From Methanobrevibacter sp. (lineage in GTDB: Archaea > Methanobacteriota > Methanobacteria > Methanobacteriales > Methanobacteriaceae), in contig JAGCBE010000485.1 in assembly GCA_017652345.1 (NCBI GenBank), forward strand, positions 1 through 8,293: a stretch of DNA of 8,293 nucleotides. The letters run 5' to 3'. The stretch's first letter is position 1; every line of letters starts with the position of its first letter. A program made the translations under genes and the position numbers. Shown one piece after another: positions 5,418 to 8,293 of this stretch. Under the pieces are notes generated by a model that saw nothing but the letters and a program-made list of their open reading frames with translations, did no database searches and was not told where the DNA came from.

Positions 5418-5564
5418 ATGAACACTATTTTACTTATAAGCTTATTATCAATCTTAAGCTCATTAGCAATAGCATATGTTTCTTTTGTTTTTGCTAAATC
5501 AGAAGAAGCTAAAATTGTTAATGAAATTCAAATTAAATATCCAAACACCATATATTATGGATAA
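5418..5564 (+). CDS. Small single-helix membrane protein, 48 residues, function unknown
   Basis: Reads MNTILLISLLSILSSLAIAY and continues to a TAA at 5562-5564. Residues 3-26 form one hydrophobic helix ending in VFA. Residues 27-48 are polar (KSEEAKIVNEIQIKYPNTIYYG). It could be a membrane-anchored peptide with a short tail, or a secreted peptide cut after the helix. The case for a real gene rests on its start: GGAGG (5406-5410) lies seven bases before the ATG, the strongest ribosome binding site in the window, and a strong TATA box lies about 60-70 bases upstream. The stop is five bases from the end of the convergent zinc-ribbon gene, so transcripts from either side probably overlap. I do not recognise the family. 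Confidence 0.72.
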   Translation: MNTILLISLLSILSSLAIAYVSFVFAKSEEAKIVNEIQIKYPNTIYYG

Positions 5565-5569
5565 TTAAT

Positions 5570-5842
5570 TTAATCTTTTGACCATCTTTTCAATTGAGGG
5601 AAAACCTCATTCATCATTTTAGAAGCTTCTGACTTATCGATTTCAGGATGAACTTCAACCATCTTTTCAATGCAGAAATTCATCATCTCTTCCATAGTCA
5701 TGTCAGAAGTGAATTCACCATCTTTAAAGCAGTAGATGCAGTAATCCTCATTTTTTGATCCATCTGCATTGGTTCCAAAAAGCTCTTCAGTCATAGGCAT
5801 AGCACATGATTGACAAAATTTTTGATTTTCAAAATTTTCCAT
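5570..5842 (-). CDS. Small putative zinc-ribbon protein
   Basis: A 90-residue soluble protein. Its first half holds two CxxC pairs, CQSC at 10-13 and CIYC at 35-38, in the pattern FCQSCAMPM...G.N.DGS.NEDYCIYCF. This matches the 'putative zinc ribbon' family (Pfam zf-ribbon_2 type), found alone or joined to regulators in bacteria and archaea. The second half (about 45-90) is predicted mostly helical and acidic, with DMTMEEMMNFCIEKMVEVHPEI, and ends with the LKRW-like element common to this family. Four cysteines would hold one zinc. No enzymatic residues are apparent; a role in binding protein or nucleic acid is only a guess. The start is the sole sensible ATG, with a weak GGAAATGA upstream. 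It lies downstream of the transporter on the same strand but has its own TATA box. Confidence 0.85.
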   Translation of the reverse strand: MENFENQKFCQSCAMPMTEELFGTNADGSKNEDYCIYCFKDGEFTSDMTMEEMMNFCIEKMVEVHPEIDKSEASKMMNEVFPQLKRWSKD

Positions 5843-5890
5843 AGTATCATTTCCAAAATAAATTAATAAAGATATTATGAAAAGCAGTGC

Positions 5891-5904
5891 TAATATAATT
5901 TTTG
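5891..5904 (-). promoter_or_regulatory. TATA box of the zinc-ribbon gene
   Basis: On the minus strand this reads AAAAATTATATTAG. The identical 14-mer precedes the transporter gene (complement of 7495-7508), which supports both as real promoters. Transcription should begin near 5865-5870, giving a short leader of about 25 bases. Confidence 0.6.
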
Positions 5905-5911
5905 ATAGAGC

Positions 5912-5933
5912 ATTTAAAAACTATTTTTAATGA
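5912..5933 (-). terminator. Hairpin between transporter and zinc-ribbon gene
   Basis: On the minus strand CATTAAAAA (5933-5925) pairs with TTTTTAAATG (5921-5912) around TAG, with one bulged base. It sits 14 bases after the transporter stop and just before the zinc-ribbon promoter. The right arm supplies the T-run. This fits a terminator separating the two genes. Confidence 0.45.
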
Positions 5934-5947
5934 AAATAAGCATTAGA

Positions 5948-7414
5948 TTATTCTTTAGAATCCTGACCATTAGGTCTAACCTTAACGAAAAATATTGAAA
6001 ATCCTAATACAATCACAGCAATCAAAAGATATATTCCTAACTTAAATAAATCCATTTCATAGATCAATTGAGCTACACCAATAATCCACATGATAATCAA
6101 CATTACTGGAAGAATATACTTAAGGGTGAATTTCCATTTCTTCCCAACTTTAATAGAGGAATTCTTATTTAAAACAGGAATTATCTCATCTATATCAAAG
6201 TACCAGGTAAATATTATCGCCTGCAATGCCACTAAAATCAAAAATCCGAATTCATTGACAAAAGTATCAGTTACTTCAACCAAATAACTGCTGATGCCTG
6301 TTGAAAATAGCAATGAACCGCAACATGCAATGATAACTAAAACAGTTACTCCTTTTTTACGAGACCAACCAAGCTTTTCACAAAGGGAGGACAATAATGG
6401 TTCAACTAATGCCAATGATGAAGTGAAACCGGCAAATAACACTGATAAGAACAGCAATGGTGCCATTATCCTTCCAACAGGACCCATTACCTCAAAAATT
6501 TCCGGAAGAACAACAAAGATTAGGCTTGTCCCTTCAGAGATCAACTCGGTTATAGGAATTGAATGTGTTACAGACATATATCCTAAAACGGAAAATATTC
6601 CTAATCCTACAAATATCTCATAAATGGAATTGGCTACAACTACCATAAAGACATTGTCAATCAATCTGGTTTCTTCAGATAAGTAAGATGCATATGTATA
6701 GGCAATAGCTTCCCCCATACTTAAAGAGAATACTATTTGAGCAAATGCTGCAAGCCAGATATTTATGTCAAGAAGCATATTCCAGTTTGGAGTAAACAAG
6801 GTTTTCACACCTAAATCGAATCCTGGCAAGGTTAATGAGTAAACAAGAATCAAGGACATTATAATGAAAAGCAATGGCATCAAAATCCTTGATATCAAAC
6901 CAATACCCTTATCAACATCATTGTTTGAAACAAGCCAGAATAAAACCCATAATATTATACAGCCGATAAAGGTAGGCAATATTATAGATTCCATACCCAT
7001 CAAATCAGAAGATCCTCCGACGCTTGATGTGAAAAAGCTGGATGGATCAGTTCCCCATCCAAATGTAAAACTATTCAGGAAATATATGAAATCCCAGCTT
7101 AGAATAACCATATAGTAAATTGCTATAATGAAAACAAAAATTATTAACATCCAAGCGATTATCTCAAATTTTGGATTAATATCATGCAAAAGCTTTGAAA
7201 AGCTCTTTTTAAATTTGAATCCCAATCCGTATTCTAAAATTAAAAATGGAATTCCCATTACAACAATTGCAATGAAATATGGAATGAAAAAGGAGCCTCC
7301 TCCATTATTGTAAAATACATAGCTAAAACGCCAAATATTTCCAATACCTATTGTAGCACCCATCATTGCAAATATAAATGTTAGCTTTGAGCCCCAGCCT
7401 GAATGTTCATTCAT
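5948..7414 (-). CDS. Sodium-dependent transporter of the SNF/NSS family
   Basis: A 488-residue inner-membrane symporter with the LeuT fold and about 12 helices (first helix at 10-30, last at 456-478), usual for the prokaryotic family. It imports amino acids or similar compounds with sodium. Helix 1 carries FAMMGATIGIGNIWRF (15-30), with Asn26 and Arg29 matching the sodium-1 and extracellular-gate positions of LeuT, followed by NNGGGSFFIPYF. Helix 6 is FSLSMGEAIAYTYASYL (229-245), helix 7 has Asn262, and helix 8 has FAGFTSSLALVEPLL (327-341), where the Thr-Ser pair fits the sodium-2 site. These correspondences are from memory of LeuT, not an alignment. The start ATG has GTGA four bases upstream. 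It is transcribed from its own promoter in the gap shared with the divergent unknown gene. The substrate cannot be predicted. Confidence 0.94.
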   Translation of the reverse strand: MNEHSGWGSKLTFIFAMMGATIGIGNIWRFSYVFYNNGGGSFFIPYFIAIVVMGIPFLILEYGLGFKFKKSFSKLLHDINPKFEIIAWMLIIFVFIIAIYYMVILSWDFIYFLNSFTFGWGTDPSSFFTSSVGGSSDLMGMESIILPTFIGCIILWVLFWLVSNNDVDKGIGLISRILMPLLFIIMSLILVYSLTLPGFDLGVKTLFTPNWNMLLDINIWLAAFAQIVFSLSMGEAIAYTYASYLSEETRLIDNVFMVVVANSIYEIFVGLGIFSVLGYMSVTHSIPITELISEGTSLIFVVLPEIFEVMGPVGRIMAPLLFLSVLFAGFTSSLALVEPLLSSLCEKLGWSRKKGVTVLVIIACCGSLLFSTGISSYLVEVTDTFVNEFGFLILVALQAIIFTWYFDIDEIIPVLNKNSSIKVGKKWKFTLKYILPVMLIIMWIIGVAQLIYEMDLFKLGIYLLIAVIVLGFSIFFVKVRPNGQDSKE

Positions 7415-7494
7415 AGAATCACTTTATTGAATAAAATAAGTAAAATCATCGTAAAAATGTCATTATGTAAGAAAATTCAAATTAATTTTGAAAA

Positions 7495-7508
7495 CTAATA
7501 TAATTTTT
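7495..7508 (-). promoter_or_regulatory. TATA box of the transporter gene
   Basis: On the minus strand it reads AAAAATTATATTAG followed by TTTTC. It shares all 14 bases with the zinc-ribbon promoter and, shifted, the 13-mer TTATATTAGTTTT with the trm1 promoter. A start near 7468-7472 gives a leader of about 55 bases. Purine-rich upstream bases are few (TGTAAAAA), so the BRE is moderate. Confidence 0.6.
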
Positions 7509-7542
7509 TACAATATCTTTCTATGTTTAATTTATATCTTTT

Positions 7543-7553
7543 TTTATATAATT
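7543..7553. promoter_or_regulatory. Additional TATA-like element in the divergent gap
   Basis: TTTATATAATT fits the TATA consensus on the plus strand and TTATATAA on both. It lies between the transporter promoter and the TATA box assigned to the next gene. A T-rich plus-strand flank makes a poor BRE. It may be an alternative promoter for either gene or simply AT sequence. Confidence 0.3.
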
Positions 7554-7599
7554 CTTATGAAAACAATTTCATTTGAAAACACAATCATATTTTGTAAAA

Positions 7600-7609
7600 T
7601 TTATATACT
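7600..7609 (+). promoter_or_regulatory. TATA box of the 150-residue unknown protein gene
   Basis: TTTATATACT is preceded by TTGTAAAA. A start near 7628-7634 would give a leader of about 110 bases, which contains the whole 12-base tandem repeat. Confidence 0.55.
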
Positions 7610-7651
7610 ATCTAAATTAAAAATAACTATATAATTTTTATAAAAAATAAT

Positions 7652-7710
7652 AAAGCAATAATCAAAGCAATTATTAGCAAATTATTAAAGCATTATTAAA
7701 AGCAATAATT
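7652..7710 (+). repeat. Five imperfect tandem copies of AAAGCAATAATT in the leader
   Basis: Units: AAAGCAATAATC (7652-7663), AAAGCAATTATT (7664-7675), AGCAAATTATT (7676-7686, one base short), AAAGCATTATTA (7687-7698) and AAAGCAATAATT (7699-7710). The AGCA core recurs every 11-12 bases, almost one helical turn. The array ends 29 bases before the start codon of the unknown gene and is probably transcribed. Origin by slippage and use as a regulatory array are both possible. Confidence 0.6.
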
Positions 7711-7739
7711 AAAAAGATTTAAAACAATAAAGTGATTTT

Positions 7740-8192
7740 ATGTCAGACATATTACTAAAAACTACAGGGAAAATTATAGGACATTTCAATGCATTTAAAG
7801 GTTCCAGACCTGCATTTCATGGGGAACATGTTGTTATCGTAAGAGGCATAAGCCGTGACCCAATAGAAATTGATGAAATGGAAGCTAAATTGGCGGAACT
7901 TGAAGACATTCTTAAAGCTAAAGAGGTTGATGTCTTATCAGATGACGGTAAGGAGTTTGTTGAGAAAGTAGATTCATATATTAGGGATGGAGAAGAAGGT
8001 GGTGTAGCACCGGACAGTGGAGGATTGCTCAAAATGAAAGAGCAATTGGAAGCTATGGGATTGCATGTTGAATACAAGCTATTCCTTATGCCTAATGTAG
8101 GAACTTTTGTTGCTATCTGGAAAGACAAATCTGGATTCGGCCCATTATACGTTGAAGTAACCGCTACTGAAAGAGACGAGATTGAAGGATAA
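7740..8192 (+). CDS. Conserved methanogen protein of unknown function, 150 residues
   Basis: A soluble, acidic protein with no signal peptide, membrane helix or cysteine pair. It begins with an alpha/beta-looking segment (KTTGKIIGHFNAFKGSRPAFHGEHVVIVRG, 8-37). A charged helix likely to form a coiled coil follows (EIDEMEAKLAELEDILKAKEV, 43-63). The C-terminal part, from about 96, has MKEQLEAMGLHVEYKLFLMPNVGTFVAIWKD and ends in GFGPLYVEVTATE. It resembles the uncharacterised archaeal family DUF2120 as I recall it; this is from memory and is uncertain. GTGA four bases before the ATG supports the start. The next gene begins 49 bases downstream with no terminator between them, so the two may be co-transcribed. 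No function can be given. Confidence 0.85.
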   Translation: MSDILLKTTGKIIGHFNAFKGSRPAFHGEHVVIVRGISRDPIEIDEMEAKLAELEDILKAKEVDVLSDDGKEFVEKVDSYIRDGEEGGVAPDSGGLLKMKEQLEAMGLHVEYKLFLMPNVGTFVAIWKDKSGFGPLYVEVTATERDEIEG

Positions 8193-8241
8193 TTAAATAA
8201 AAATGAAAACATATTAAATCATCTTCAACACTAGGTGTAAA

Positions 8242-8293
8242 ATGTCTAATCTATCCAATATTGATTTTGAAAATCTCAGTCGTGACGACTTAA
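8242..8293 (+). CDS. Start of a further gene, cut off by the window end
   Basis: ATG at 8242 is preceded by AGGTG (8233-8237) four bases away, a good ribosome binding site of the type used by its neighbours. Seventeen codons are visible (MSNLSNIDFENLSRDDL), open to the end. They are too few to identify a family. Position and strand suggest an operon with the unknown protein before it. Confidence 0.6.
   Translation, partial: MSNLSNIDFENLSRDDL

Noticed and set aside
7558..7635. 25-codon plus-strand frame starting at ATG 7558
   Set aside because: No ribosome binding site, composition like the surrounding A/T sequence, and it overlaps the TATA box assigned to the next gene.
7817..8212. 131-codon minus-strand frame opposite the 150-residue unknown protein
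   Set aside because: Serine- and proline-rich translation typical of an antisense shadow. The plus-strand gene has a TATA box, GTGA and family-like motifs.

Overview
The window looks like part of the chromosome of a methanogenic archaeon of the Methanobacteriales, most likely a gut or rumen Methanobrevibacter. Three things point there. The DNA is very AT-rich, and the gaps between genes are almost pure A/T. Genes are preceded by archaeal TATA boxes (TTTATATA or TTATATTAG) and by GGTGA, GTGA or GGAGG ribosome binding sites. The gene set includes MptA, the first enzyme of methanopterin synthesis, together with archaeal-type Trm1, an MTH1187-family protein and an Lrp/AsnC regulator. Species cannot be told from this sequence. 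No tRNA, rRNA, CRISPR array, insertion sequence or phage gene was seen.

Layout: The left edge holds the end of an MTH1187/YkoF-type thiamine-binding-like protein (+). It converges on a DegT/DnrJ/EryC1/StrS PLP aminotransferase (-, 305-1396). That gene is divergent from trm1 (+, 1603-2835) across a 206-base gap with a perfect 18-base palindromic TATA element near its midpoint. A long AT-rich leader (2836-3216) follows, with an unusually dense promoter/operator region, and then an Lrp/AsnC regulator (+, 3217-3696). After a 26-bp hairpin and several T-runs comes mptA (+, 4106-5044), with a perfect 14-bp tandem repeat just upstream and two hairpins behind it. A 48-residue single-helix membrane protein (+, 5418-5564) has the best ribosome binding site of the window and a strong TATA box. 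It stops five bases before the end of a convergent 90-residue zinc-ribbon protein (-, 5570-5842). Upstream of that, on the same strand, is a sodium:neurotransmitter-symporter-type transporter (-, 5948-7414). Divergent from the transporter is a 150-residue protein of unknown function (+, 7740-8192), whose leader carries a 12-base tandem repeat. A new reading frame begins at 8242 and runs off the window.

The genes are mostly single transcription units with their own promoters, doing unrelated housekeeping jobs: tRNA modification, cofactor synthesis, amino-acid-linked regulation and transport. The coding genes are ordinary for this group. The interest lies in the non-coding DNA (inverted repeats around the lrp start site, short tandem repeats in two leaders, long AT hairpins) and in the unlisted small membrane protein. 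I found no convincing new multi-gene system.
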